Shown here piece by piece: positions 19,072 to 27,356 of a stretch of DNA of 64,000 nucleotides (its first letter is position 1; each line of letters begins with the position of its first letter). The notes below the pieces were generated by a model. The model worked only from the letters and a program-made list of their open reading frames with translations. It had not been told where the DNA came from and made no database searches. This DNA is from Sandaracinus sp. (GTDB lineage: Bacteria > Myxococcota_A > Polyangia > Polyangiales > Houyiibacteriaceae), in the NCBI GenBank assembly GCA_020633125.1, contig JACKEH010000013.1, forward strand, positions 31,376 to 95,375, read 5' to 3'. Made by a program: the position numbers and the translations under genes.

Positions 19072-21312
19072 TCAGGGCGTGCAGCTCAGACCGATGTCCT
19101 CGGAGTGGGAGCAGTTGTGAACGCCCCACCCACCCGACGGGCAGGCTCCCACGCTCGACTCGGTCCCCGCGCAGTTCAGGTCGTCGAGCCAGATCGGGTC
19201 GACGCCGTCCGGGACCGCGCTCGTGAGCAGCGCGTTGCCCGCGGTCGAGAAGCCGAGCTGACGACATCCCACAGCGATGAAGTTGCTTTGACGCGTGTCC
19301 ATCGTGCTCAGGAAATCGTCGCAGACCGTACCCCACACGCCGTTGCGCAGGACCTCGATGCGGCCGTTGTTTCGTGCCGTGCCGCCGACCAGGCGGACGT
19401 CGCCCTCGACGTGGACGTCGCAGCGGAAGCCGGCGCCCTCCGAGGTCGAGCAGTTCTCGGTCCCGTAGGGCTGATGCGGGCAGTCGCCGATTCGGCGCTC
19501 GGTGCCGGTGCAGTTCACGTCGTCGAGCACGAACGTGTTGGTCGGCGAGTCGTAGGTCGAGAGGAACGCACCGTTGGCGTACCCGAGCTGCTGGCAGACC
19601 GTGATGTCGTTGTAGCCGAAGTCCGAGTAGGCCCCGTCGAAGTAGTCGTCGCAGACCTCTCCCCACGCGCCGGAGTGAAAGATCTGCAGCCGCCCCTCCA
19701 TCCCACTCGGCCCGTCGACGAGACGAATGTCGCCTTCGCCCGGAACACAGCGGACGCCGACCGCTTCGCTCGCGCTGCAGTTCTCGCGACCCCAACCGGC
19801 GAACGCACACTGCGCGAGCGTCGACTCGCTCCCCGTGCACACGACGTCATCCATCACCGGCGTCGCCGTGCCGCCGCCGAAGGAGCCGAGGAACGAATGG
19901 CCCGTGCCCGTGTAGCCGAGCTGACGGCAGACCACGTTCGCGAACGCGCCCTGGTTGATCGAAGGCGTGTCGTCGCAGACGTCGCGCCAACTGCCGCCGT
20001 AGAGCACCTCGACGCGGCCGTGGTTGCTTCCTTCGCCGCCGCGAAGGCGCACCGGCAGGTGGAAGCCCGCTTCGACCTGGCAACCGGAGTCGCAGCCGTC
20101 GAAGCGCACGGTGTTGCCGTCGTCGCACTCCTCGCCCGTTCCGTCGAGCGTGCCGTTTCCGCAGGTCGTGTTCGAGCAGCCCGAGGTGTCGAATGCGCAG
20201 CTCGTGCATCGAAGCGTGCCCGTCGCGAAGCCTTGGGAGACGCAGGTCTGCCCGGCGAGGTTGGAGCCGTCGCACGCCTCGCCGCCGCGAATCTGCCCGT
20301 CGCCGCAGATGGGGGTGCACATCGACGGAGTGAACGCGCAGGTCCAACCGGCCTCCACGGTGCACCCCATGCTGCAGCCGTCGCCGCTCGCGTCGTTGCC
20401 GTCGTCACAGGCTTCGCCGCCCTCGAGCATGCCGTTGCCGCACGCTTCGATCACACACGCGCTCGTGTCGAAGCGGCACGACGTGTCGCACCGCAACGAG
20501 CCACGCGTGAAGCCCTGCGTCGCGCAGGTCTGACCCCCGAGGTCGGAGCCGTCGCACGCCTCGGCGCCGTTGACGACGCCATTGCCACAGTTGTCGCAAG
20601 CCGAGACATCGAAGGTGCAGCTCTCGTTGCACGCGAGCGTGCCGCGCACGAACCCGGCCGAGGTGCAATCGGCTCCGCCGAGGTCGGCGCCGTCGCAAAC
20701 CTCCGTGGCCTCGCGCGTGCCGTTCCCACAGCTGATCGAGGTGCACGCCCCGTCGTCGAGGCCGCACGACGCGTCACAACGAAGCTCGCCTCCCGTGAAC
20801 CCACGCGACGCGCAGGTCGCGCCTCCGAGCGCGGCCCCGTCGCATTCTTCGCCGAGGTCGATCACCCCGTCGCCGCAGGAGCGGCAGCCCGACGTGTCGA
20901 ACTGACACTCGCTGTTGCAGACCAGCTCGCCCGTCGTGAACCCCTCGGTGGTGCAATCGGCGCCGTCGAGCGATGCGCCGTCGCACTCTTCGCCGTCGTC
21001 CACCACGCCGTTGCCGCAGGTCGTCTCCACACACGCGGTCTTGTCGAAGGAGCAGAGCGTGTCGCAGCCGAGCTCGCCGCCCGCGTAACCGAGGTCGACG
21101 CAGGTGGTGCCGTCGCGAACCTCGCCGTCGCACTCCTCGCCGATTTCGACCGTGCCGTTGCCGCAGATCGAAGGCGGCTCGACGGGACCGACGTCGGCTC
21201 CCGGCCCGCTGTCGCTCCGCCGACCGCCGGCGTCCTCGGTGCCACCGACACCCGACGCGCAACCGAAGACGAAGAAGAGAATCCCGAGGCCAAGCGACGA
21301 CGAACGCTTCAT
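19072..21312 (-). CDS. Lipoprotein with DUF4215-type Cys repeats and three SRCR domains (746 aa)
   Basis: Start ATG at 21312 gives a lipoprotein signal (GILFFVFGCASG, lipidation Cys 18), then an Asp/Gly linker. Residues about 50-425 hold some nine tandem cysteine-rich modules of the form CGNGTVEIGEECDG, the myxobacterial DUF4215-like disulfide repeat, with C-x-G-N-G starts and EECDG/EACDG turns. The C-terminal part carries three scavenger-receptor cysteine-rich (SRCR) domains: VRLRGGEGSNHGRVEVLYGG, IRLVDGPSGMEGRLQIFHSG and VRLVGGTARNNGRIEVLRNG, each followed by the WGTVCDD-, VCRQLGY- and NCSHSE-type blocks. It should be a disulfide-rich surface protein for binding ligands or prey. No enzyme domain is visible. 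Confidence 0.93.
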   Translation of the reverse strand: MKRSSSLGLGILFFVFGCASGVGGTEDAGGRRSDSGPGADVGPVEPPSICGNGTVEIGEECDGEVRDGTTCVDLGYAGGELGCDTLCSFDKTACVETTCGNGVVDDGEECDGASLDGADCTTEGFTTGELVCNSECQFDTSGCRSCGDGVIDLGEECDGAALGGATCASRGFTGGELRCDASCGLDDGACTSISCGNGTREATEVCDGADLGGADCTSAGFVRGTLACNESCTFDVSACDNCGNGVVNGAEACDGSDLGGQTCATQGFTRGSLRCDTSCRFDTSACVIEACGNGMLEGGEACDDGNDASGDGCSMGCTVEAGWTCAFTPSMCTPICGDGQIRGGEACDGSNLAGQTCVSQGFATGTLRCTSCAFDTSGCSNTTCGNGTLDGTGEECDDGNTVRFDGCDSGCQVEAGFHLPVRLRGGEGSNHGRVEVLYGGSWRDVCDDTPSINQGAFANVVCRQLGYTGTGHSFLGSFGGGTATPVMDDVVCTGSESTLAQCAFAGWGRENCSASEAVGVRCVPGEGDIRLVDGPSGMEGRLQIFHSGAWGEVCDDYFDGAYSDFGYNDITVCQQLGYANGAFLSTYDSPTNTFVLDDVNCTGTERRIGDCPHQPYGTENCSTSEGAGFRCDVHVEGDVRLVGGTARNNGRIEVLRNGVWGTVCDDFLSTMDTRQSNFIAVGCRQLGFSTAGNALLTSAVPDGVDPIWLDDLNCAGTESSVGACPSGGWGVHNCSHSEDIGLSCTP

Positions 21313-21512
21313 GCGACGCCCAGGGTAGCAGCCGTGAGCCCCGTTCCCGAGCGTCGTTCGCGTCGAGGAGCCCTCGGGAGGGAGAACGGGTTCCGAACGC
21401 CAGCCTCGCTCGCAGGGATTCGGCCCGTGCGGGTGGGGCCGATCCGGCTTCGTCCGTTGGGAGAGCGCGCCGCCCCCTCGAGCGCACCGAGCCGATCGAG
21501 ACGACGCGCCGC
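21313..21512. repeat. Intergenic stretch with a degenerate copy of the multi-hairpin element
   Basis: Between the SRCR gene and the DUF1415 gene. The part around 21418-21490 (GGGGCCGATCCGGCTTCG … GCGCGCCGCCCCCTCGAG) matches the GC-rich core of the element at 5532-5697 in the same plus-strand orientation, but the terminal hairpins are missing or eroded. No gene seen. Confidence 0.6.
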
Positions 21513-22208
21513 TCAACCCGCGCCGAGCACGCGCGCGTAGGCGGCCGCGCGGTCGGCGGCGATGTCCGCGAGCACCGCTTCGATCGCCTCGGTGCCGCGC
21601 GCGCAAACCGTCTCGAGGTTTCGTTCCGCCACCCGCTCGTGCAGCGGCTTCTTCACCGGCCGCGCCAGAATCTCGGCGAGCGAGGTCGTCGAGAGATCGA
21701 TGAAGTCGGTGCCTTCTTCACCACGCCTCAGCTCCGAGAGCACCGAGAGCCGCACGCATTGAATCGTCGGGTCGGGCGAACGGCGGAGGAAGGGCACGAG
21801 GCGCGCCGCGGCCCCGAGGTCGGCGGGCGCGTCCGGGTGAAACTCGGCGAGCGCCATCGGCGGGGTGCGCCCGTGGGCGTCCGCGTGGCGTTCCCGAAGC
21901 TCGGCGACGAAACGCGCGAAGGCGTCGCGTGGCATCGACACACGCGGGAAGACGACGAGCCCGACCGCCACGTGATCACGCGCGGCGTGGGCTTCGACGG
22001 CCGCCAGCGCGGGCCCAAGGTCCTGCGCGAGCGAGGCGTCGTCCTCGAGCACGATGCGCACTTCGACCTCGCCTTCGCGTCGCGCGCGCTCTGCCCACGG
22101 GCAGAAGCCGAAGCCTTCGACGACCTCGACCTCGTAGCGCTCGTAGATGCGGCGTGCTTCGCGCTCGAGCGCGACGAGCTGCTCCGCCGAGGGCGGCGTT
22201 TCGCTCAT
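21513..22208 (-). CDS. DUF1415 family protein (231 aa)
   Basis: Matches the DUF1415 family: an N-terminal helix and the signature YEVEVVEGFGFCPWAE (compare the family's GLNLCPFA), then a strand-rich domain with VGLVVFPRVSMPRDAF, a mid-protein FHPDAP block, and a C-terminal NLETVCARG segment. The Cys in FCPWA is the family's conserved one. Function is not established. The start ATG at 22208 overlaps the stop of the NUDIX gene (4 bp), so the two are translationally coupled and the protein may act on a related small-molecule substrate. Confidence 0.85.
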   Translation of the reverse strand: MSETPPSAEQLVALEREARRIYERYEVEVVEGFGFCPWAERARREGEVEVRIVLEDDASLAQDLGPALAAVEAHAARDHVAVGLVVFPRVSMPRDAFARFVAELRERHADAHGRTPPMALAEFHPDAPADLGAAARLVPFLRRSPDPTIQCVRLSVLSELRRGEEGTDFIDLSTTSLAEILARPVKKPLHERVAERNLETVCARGTEAIEAVLADIAADRAAAYARVLGAG

Positions 22209-22663
22209 CGCCCCTTGGCGTCGAGGTAGTCGCGCAGGTGCGGGACGATCTTGCGACGCCGAATCTCTTCCACGGTGAGGAAGTCGGCCCAGACGACCTC
22301 GCGACGGTCGATGCGAATCACCGGCTTCTCGCTGATGCGCGTCTCGTAGATGTCGAGCGTGTCCTTGCGGAACTCGAAGGGATGGGTGCCGTGGTAGGCG
22401 TGCGTGAAGGTCGATGGCTCGAGCACGACGCTCGTCTCTTCGCGCAGCTCCCGCGACGCCGCGACGCGCGGGTCCTCGCCGGGATGGACGTAGCCACCCG
22501 GCAAGGTGTGAAAGCTCCGGTACGAGTTCTTCACGAGGAGGAGCCGCTCGTCCCACCACACCGCCGCGAGCGCACCGCTCGTCTCGGGCCGTCGAACGAA
22601 CCAATAGCTCCGGAGCATCAGGTGGGCCGCGCGGTAAGCCGTCCGGATGGGACCGTCGATCAT
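22205..22663 (-). CDS. NUDIX hydrolase (152 aa)
   Basis: The Nudix box is complete at residues 57-77: G57-x5-E63, then R71-E72-L73 and E75-E76. It sits in LPGGYVHPGEDPRVAASREL followed by REET. The enzyme should hydrolyse a nucleoside diphosphate linked to another moiety, with Mg2+ or Mn2+ held by E72/E75/E76. The rest is a compact alpha/beta domain (LAAVWWDERLLLVKNSYR upstream). The ATG at 22663 gives the normal length for a minimal NUDIX enzyme; an upstream extension in frame exists but is Arg-rich and unlikely. It is coupled to DUF1415. Confidence 0.92.
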   Translation of the reverse strand: MIDGPIRTAYRAAHLMLRSYWFVRRPETSGALAAVWWDERLLLVKNSYRSFHTLPGGYVHPGEDPRVAASRELREETSVVLEPSTFTHAYHGTHPFEFRKDTLDIYETRISEKPVIRIDRREVVWADFLTVEEIRRRKIVPHLRDYLDAKGR

Positions 22664-22790
22664 CGCGACGAATCGTACCGCGAATCGCGCGCGAAAGTGC
22701 GAATCCGCGACAGGCGGGCGCCACGTGCGGCCAGAGCGGAGGATTGAATCGCGCTCACGGCGCACGTGTCGCGAAGCGCGGGACCGCGCT

Positions 22791-22940
22791 CAGTGCGGGC
22801 ATCCGTTGCACGGATTCCCGCTCTTCTCTTTCCTCGAGGGAGCGGCGCCAACCGGCAAAGCCGGATTGGGGCCCCCTGCCACCACCGAGCACGGCCCCGA
22901 CTCGCACGGATTGGATCCGTGCAAGGGGGGCGTGCTCTCA
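22791..22940 (+). mobile_element. ~150-bp multi-hairpin element, copy 2
   Basis: Plus-strand orientation. The 5' hairpin is GCGGGcATCCGT-TGC-ACGGATtCCCGC, the middle hairpin CCAACCGGC-AAA-GCCGGATTGG. The 3' hairpin has outer arms GAGCACGgCCCC / GGGGgGCGTGCTC and inner arms GCACGGAT-TGG-ATCCGTGC. The arms differ in sequence from copy 1 (5532-5697), yet both arms change together and pairing is kept. The 3' end touches the stop codon of the GST gene (TCTGAGAGC), again next to a CTCTCAG. Confidence 0.85.
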
Positions 22941-23618
22941 GACGAGCAGACGCCGCGCGCGGTCGACGAAGTCCTTCTCCTGCTTCGGCGTCTCGACCTT
23001 CGTGCGCTCGGGGATCTTCCGTCCCTTCGACACCGCCGGTCGCGCAGCGATCGACTCCATCCAACGCGTGAGCGCGGGGAGCCCCTCGATCGACACACCC
23101 GACCACGCGTACGTGTGCACCCACGACCAGTTGGCGATGTCGGCGATCGAATACTCGTCGCCGGCCAAGAACTCGCTCTCGGAAAGCCGCCGCTCGAGCA
23201 CCTCGAAGAGCCGCCGGCTCTCCTTCTGGTAGCGCTCGATCGCGAACGGAATCTTCTCCGGTGCGTAGCGGAAGAAGACGTTCGCCTGGCCCATCATCGG
23301 ACCCACGCCGCCCATCTGGAACATCAGCCATTGCATCGCGCGGCTGCGCGCTTTCGGATCCGTCGGCAGAAGCCGCCCGGTCTTCTCCGCCAGGTAGGTC
23401 AGGATGGCCCCCGACTCGAAGACGACGAAGTCGTCGGCGTCGTGGTCGACGATCACGGGGATGCGCCCGTTCGGGTTGAGCGCCAGGAACCACTCTTCTT
23501 TCTGATCGAGCTTTCCGAGATCGATCGGGTGGACCTCGTAGGGAAGCGCGAGCTCTTCCAGCGCGATGCTGGCCTTCCAGCCGTTGGGCGTGGACGCGGT
23601 GTAGAGAGTGATCGGCAT
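22938..23618 (-). CDS. Glutathione S-transferase, YghU/YfcG-like (226 aa)
   Basis: N-terminal thioredoxin-like domain begins MPITLYTASTPNGWKASIAL, the TPNG(W/K)K motif typical of the nu-class (YghU/YfcG) GSTs, followed by NPNGRIPVIVDHDADDF and ESGAILTYLAEK, which bind glutathione. The C-terminal helical domain has EYSIADIANWSWVHTYAW. These enzymes often act as disulfide-bond reductases. The ATG at 23618 is chosen; an upstream ATG at 23732 would add 38 residues with no family counterpart, drawn from repeat sequence. The stop codon lies at the border of the hairpin element, which may have replaced the original terminator region. Confidence 0.9.
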   Translation of the reverse strand: MPITLYTASTPNGWKASIALEELALPYEVHPIDLGKLDQKEEWFLALNPNGRIPVIVDHDADDFVVFESGAILTYLAEKTGRLLPTDPKARSRAMQWLMFQMGGVGPMMGQANVFFRYAPEKIPFAIERYQKESRRLFEVLERRLSESEFLAGDEYSIADIANWSWVHTYAWSGVSIEGLPALTRWMESIAARPAVSKGRKIPERTKVETPKQEKDFVDRARRLLV

Positions 23619-23714
23619 GGCGTACGGACGCTCCGGATTCGAGGACGTTACCTCGGACGCGAGGGGGGTGCTCGTGGCGGCCGGCTTCGACTCGACTCCG
23701 TTCGGCCGACTTCG

Positions 23715-23955
23715 ACTGGGTGTGGTTCTCATCCTGACGCGAGAACGGGCACCAGAACCGCGTTTCGCGCCTCAGAGACAGAGTCAGAGACCGCGCTTCG
23801 CGCCACCGTGCGTCGCGCCACCGCGCTTCGCGCCACCGCGCTTCGCGCCACGCCGCGCTTCGCGCCTCACGGCTTCGCCGACACCGCGCTTCGCGCCTCA
23901 CGGCTTCGCCGACACCGCGCTTCGCGCCACGAACACCCACCGACTCCGCGAGGAA
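23715..23955. repeat. GCTTCGCGCC-rich dispersed repeat, copy A
   Basis: Starts with GGTGTGGTTCTCATC and GAGAACGGGCACC, then several tandem units of roughly CCGCGCTTCGCGCCAC and CACGGCTTCGCCGACA. The same opening and units occur at 52314-52590. It fills the gap between the GST and the NamZ fusion gene; no gene is seen inside. Confidence 0.85.
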
Positions 23956-23991
23956 TCTGCCTCCCCCACCCACGACCGCTAGACTGCGCAC

Positions 23992-26268
23992 GTGCAACGG
24001 TGCCGTTCGCTCCTGCTCCTCACGCTCCTCGCAGGATGCGGCAGCACGGAGCCGGAACGCCGAACCCCACGAGAACCGAGCGCACCGAACGCGGTAGCCG
24101 ACGAAGCTCCCTCCGAAGCCGTCGCCCCCTCGGAACCCGGCCAGCGGGACGAGACACACGCACTTCCCCCGGTCGTGCGCCTTCCCCTCGCGTCCGAACG
24201 CGCCCTCGACGCGGTGGTGTCCCGCGCGCTCGCTCGCGGCGACGTCCCCGGCGTGGTCGTGCTCCTCGGCCGTCGCGACGGCGTGATCTTTCGCCGCGCG
24301 TACGGCCGACGCGTCGTCGAGCCGATCGAGAAGCCGATGACCGAAGACACCCGCTTCGATCTCGCTTCGCTCACCAAACCCTTCACCGCGCTCACCGCCA
24401 TGCGCGTCGCCGAAGCGCGCGGCGTGTCGTTCGACGCCTCCGTCGACGCGGTGCTCCCTGAGCTCGCGGGCGGCGGCATCACGCTCGCCGACCTGATGAC
24501 GCATCGCGCCGGGCTGCGTCGCGTCAACGCGCTCACCGACTACGAAGGCACACGCGAAGAACGCATTCGTCGCACGCTCGAAGGTGCGCGCGAGCGCGCA
24601 CGCGGTGCGCCTCGCTACGGCGATCTTCACTTCCTCGCGCTCGGCACCTGGATCGAGCGTGTCGAAGGCGAACGGCTCGACGAGGTCATGCGACGCGAGG
24701 TGCTCGCTCCGCTGCAGCTCGAAGCCTCCTTCGGACCGCTTCGTGAGAGCCCGACCCTCCGCCTCGCCGCCACGGAACGCGCGCCTCGCCGCGCCGCCGA
24801 GGGCGAACCCGCGCCCATCCTGCACGGCGACGTCGACGATCCACGCGCCTGGCGCCTCGACCACGTCGCCGGTCACGCGGGGCTCTTCGCGAGCGCCGAC
24901 GACCTCGCCAAGCTCGCCGAGGCCTTGCTGCACGCGCGCCTCTGGCCCGCGAACCTTCACGCGGCCATGCGGCGCTGCGACGGCGGTCGAACGCTCGGAT
25001 GGGATTGCGACACGCTCACCCGCGACGGCTTCTCCTCGGAGGCCTTCGCGCACGGTGGCTACACCGGCACCTGGCTCGCGATCGATCCGACGAACGATCT
25101 CTACGTCGTGGTGTTGAGCAACCGCGTACACCCCGACGGCGAAGGACGCGTCGGCGATCTCCGCAGCGCCGTCGCGCGCCTCGCGCTCGAAGCCCGCGCG
25201 CAGATTCCACCTCCGCACCCTGCGACCGTGCTCGGCGTCGACCGCCTTCGCGCAGAGTTCGAGGCCGGCGCCTCACGGCTCGCCGGACGTCGCGTCGCGC
25301 TCCTCACGCACGACGCGGGACGGGCCCGCGACGGCTTGCCGACGAGCGAGCTCTTCTGGCGCGCCCACCTCGAAGGCACGCTCTCGCTCGCGCGAATCTT
25401 CGCCCCCGAGCACGGCCTCGCGAGCGACGCCGAGGGCCACGTGGAGAACGGCACGTTCCGTGGGGTGCCCGTCACGAGCCTCTTCGGGCGCACGCGAACC
25501 CCGAGCGCCGAGGATCTCGAAGGCGTCGACGTGATCGTGGTCGACGTCCAAGACGTCGGCGCGCGCTTCTTCACCTACGCGAGCACCGTGCACGAGGTGC
25601 TTCGCGCCGCCGCCACACACCACGTCGAGGTGCTCGTGCTCGACCGACCGAACCCGCTCGGCGCGGTGCAGGCCGGCCCCGTGCTCGACGACCGCTACCG
25701 CTCCTTCGTGAACCACCACCCGTTGCCGCTTCGGCACGGGCAGACGATCGGCGAGCTCGCGCGACGCCTCGCACGCGACGACGGGCTCGACCTGCGCCTC
25801 GACGTGCTCGCGATGGACGAGGTGCCAGCCGACTGGTGGGCGAGCGGCCTACGTTGGGTTCCCCCCTCCCCCAACCTGCCGACCGCGAAGAGCGCGTGGC
25901 TCTACTTGGGCGTCGCGTTGGTCGAAGGGACGAACGTGAGCGTCGGCCGCGGCACCGATCTCCCTTTCGAGGTCGTCGGCGCGCCGTGGGTGGACGCCGA
26001 CGCGCTCCTCGCGTCGATGGGCACGGTCCAAGGCGTCCACGTCGAGCCCGTGCATTTCACGCCCGAGGCGCGCCCCTACCGACGCGAGCGATGCCACGGG
26101 CTTCGCTTCGAGCTCGTGGACGCCAGCCGCTTCGACCCGCTCGCCCTCGGCGAGGCGCTCGTCCGTGCGCTCGCCCGAACCCACCCGGACGCGTGGGATC
26201 GGTCACGGCTCGTCCGGATGATCGGGGACGACGCGACCACCGAGCGCTGGACCAGCGCCACCGAATAA
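23992..26268 (+). CDS. Lipoprotein: serine beta-lactamase-fold hydrolase fused to NamZ (DUF1343) (758 aa)
   Basis: Starts at GTG 23992 with a lipoprotein signal (LLLLTLLAGCGS, Cys 16). Residues about 70-395 are a penicillin-binding-protein/beta-lactamase class C fold: S126-L-T-K129 nucleophile motif in LASLTKPFTAL, YGDLHF as the Tyr motif, and HGGYTG near 355 as the third motif. Residues about 400-758 are a DUF1343/NamZ domain (LTHDAGRARDGLP, RIFAPEHGLASDAEGHV, VDVQDVGARFFTYASTV, LDRPNPLG, NHHPLPLRHGQTIGELA). NamZ enzymes are exo-beta-N-acetylmuramidases. The fusion could act on peptidoglycan or muropeptides from the outer membrane. The C-terminus ends earlier than usual for NamZ. It is useful for recycling or for lysing other bacteria. 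Confidence 0.92.
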   Translation: MQRCRSLLLLTLLAGCGSTEPERRTPREPSAPNAVADEAPSEAVAPSEPGQRDETHALPPVVRLPLASERALDAVVSRALARGDVPGVVVLLGRRDGVIFRRAYGRRVVEPIEKPMTEDTRFDLASLTKPFTALTAMRVAEARGVSFDASVDAVLPELAGGGITLADLMTHRAGLRRVNALTDYEGTREERIRRTLEGARERARGAPRYGDLHFLALGTWIERVEGERLDEVMRREVLAPLQLEASFGPLRESPTLRLAATERAPRRAAEGEPAPILHGDVDDPRAWRLDHVAGHAGLFASADDLAKLAEALLHARLWPANLHAAMRRCDGGRTLGWDCDTLTRDGFSSEAFAHGGYTGTWLAIDPTNDLYVVVLSNRVHPDGEGRVGDLRSAVARLALEARAQIPPPHPATVLGVDRLRAEFEAGASRLAGRRVALLTHDAGRARDGLPTSELFWRAHLEGTLSLARIFAPEHGLASDAEGHVENGTFRGVPVTSLFGRTRTPSAEDLEGVDVIVVDVQDVGARFFTYASTVHEVLRAAATHHVEVLVLDRPNPLGAVQAGPVLDDRYRSFVNHHPLPLRHGQTIGELARRLARDDGLDLRLDVLAMDEVPADWWASGLRWVPPSPNLPTAKSAWLYLGVALVEGTNVSVGRGTDLPFEVVGAPWVDADALLASMGTVQGVHVEPVHFTPEARPYRRERCHGLRFELVDASRFDPLALGEALVRALARTHPDAWDRSRLVRMIGDDATTERWTSATE

Positions 26269-26415
26269 CCCTTAGTTTCCAACACTTACGACACACCCTC
26301 CCCGTGTTCGGCATTCGCCGGTCGCCATCGCGTCGTGGCGTGCGTCAACATCCCGAGGGAAGCTCGCCCGCGCACGATGCGTACACCGCGCGTGCCCTTC
26401 TCCGGCTACGCCCGC

Positions 26416-27354
26416 ATGGACACCCTCCGCTTCGGCTCCTCTCCTCCGCCTCCCAGCGACCCCACGCGTCGTTGGGACAAGCGCGAAGACTCGCTCGTGG
26501 GGGGCGAGTACCGCGTGCTTCGACGCATCGGCAAAGGCAGCGGAGGTGCGGTCTACGAGGCGCGTCACGAGCTGAGCGGTCAGCAGGTCGCGGTGAAGAT
26601 CCTGCACGACCGGCTGACCGGCTCCGACACGCAGCGGCGCCGCTTCGATCGCGAGGCGCGCACGGCCGCGGTCGTCGTGCACCCGAACATCGTGCGCCTC
26701 TACGATGCCGGCACCGACGAAGACGGCACCGCGTGGCAGGTCTTCGAGCTGCTCGAAGGTCGCGACCTCGCGAGCCTCATCGAAGAGCGCACGCTCTCGG
26801 TCAACGAAGCCGTCTGGCTCGCCGGCGAGCTGCTCGAAGCGCTCGAGGCCGTGCACGCACGCGGCTTCGTGCACCGCGACATCAAGCCCGAGAACGTCTT
26901 CCTCGCGACCGCCGCCGGCAATCGCTCTGCGCCCTTTCACGTGAAGCTGCTCGACTTCGGCATCGCCAAGCCGCTCGTGCCTTCGGCCTCGACGCCTTGG
27001 GTCACGGACGAAGGCGTGATGCTGGGCACGCCGCACTTCATGGCGCCGGAGCAGATCGCGGGCGACAAGCCCATCGCGCCGACCACCGATCTGTGGGCCA
27101 CCGGCGCGGTCCTCTTCACCGCGCTGACGGGTCGGCCGCCCTTCGACGACAAGCAGCTCAGCAAGCTGCTCGTGCGCATCGCCCGCGAGCCGGCCCCTTC
27201 GATTCTGCCGCTGCGACCCGACGTGCCCGAAGCGTTGGCGTCGATCATCGCGCGCGCGTTGCGGAACCACCCCGCGCACCGCTTCCCTTCCGCGTCGGCG
27301 ATGCTCGCGGCGCTCGACGACGCGTTGCCCCAGACGCTCGCGCCTGCGCGCTGA
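26416..27354 (+). CDS. Soluble Ser/Thr protein kinase (312 aa)
   Basis: The kinase domain fills most of the protein: GKGSGGAVYEARHE glycine loop, VAVKIL lysine, HRDIKPEN catalytic loop, LLDFGIAK, and FMAPEQ. All catalytic residues are present. There is no transmembrane helix or extra domain. The short Pro-rich N-terminus after the chosen ATG at 26416 (MDTLRFGSSPPPP) is ordinary; an open frame continues upstream to 26335 but lacks conservation. It follows the NamZ fusion gene by about 150 bp in the same direction. Its HRDIKPEN loop differs from the HRDVSPQN of the other two kinases, so it is a separate lineage. Substrate unknown. Confidence 0.92.
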   Translation: MDTLRFGSSPPPPSDPTRRWDKREDSLVGGEYRVLRRIGKGSGGAVYEARHELSGQQVAVKILHDRLTGSDTQRRRFDREARTAAVVVHPNIVRLYDAGTDEDGTAWQVFELLEGRDLASLIEERTLSVNEAVWLAGELLEALEAVHARGFVHRDIKPENVFLATAAGNRSAPFHVKLLDFGIAKPLVPSASTPWVTDEGVMLGTPHFMAPEQIAGDKPIAPTTDLWATGAVLFTALTGRPPFDDKQLSKLLVRIAREPAPSILPLRPDVPEALASIIARALRNHPAHRFPSASAMLAALDDALPQTLAPAR

Positions 27355-27356
27355 GC

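Noticed and set aside
17794..21540. A 1248-codon open frame on the plus strand
   Set aside because: It lies antisense to the SRCR, GNAT-like and intergenic DNA; its Arg/Val-rich composition is the usual shadow of GC-rich genes.
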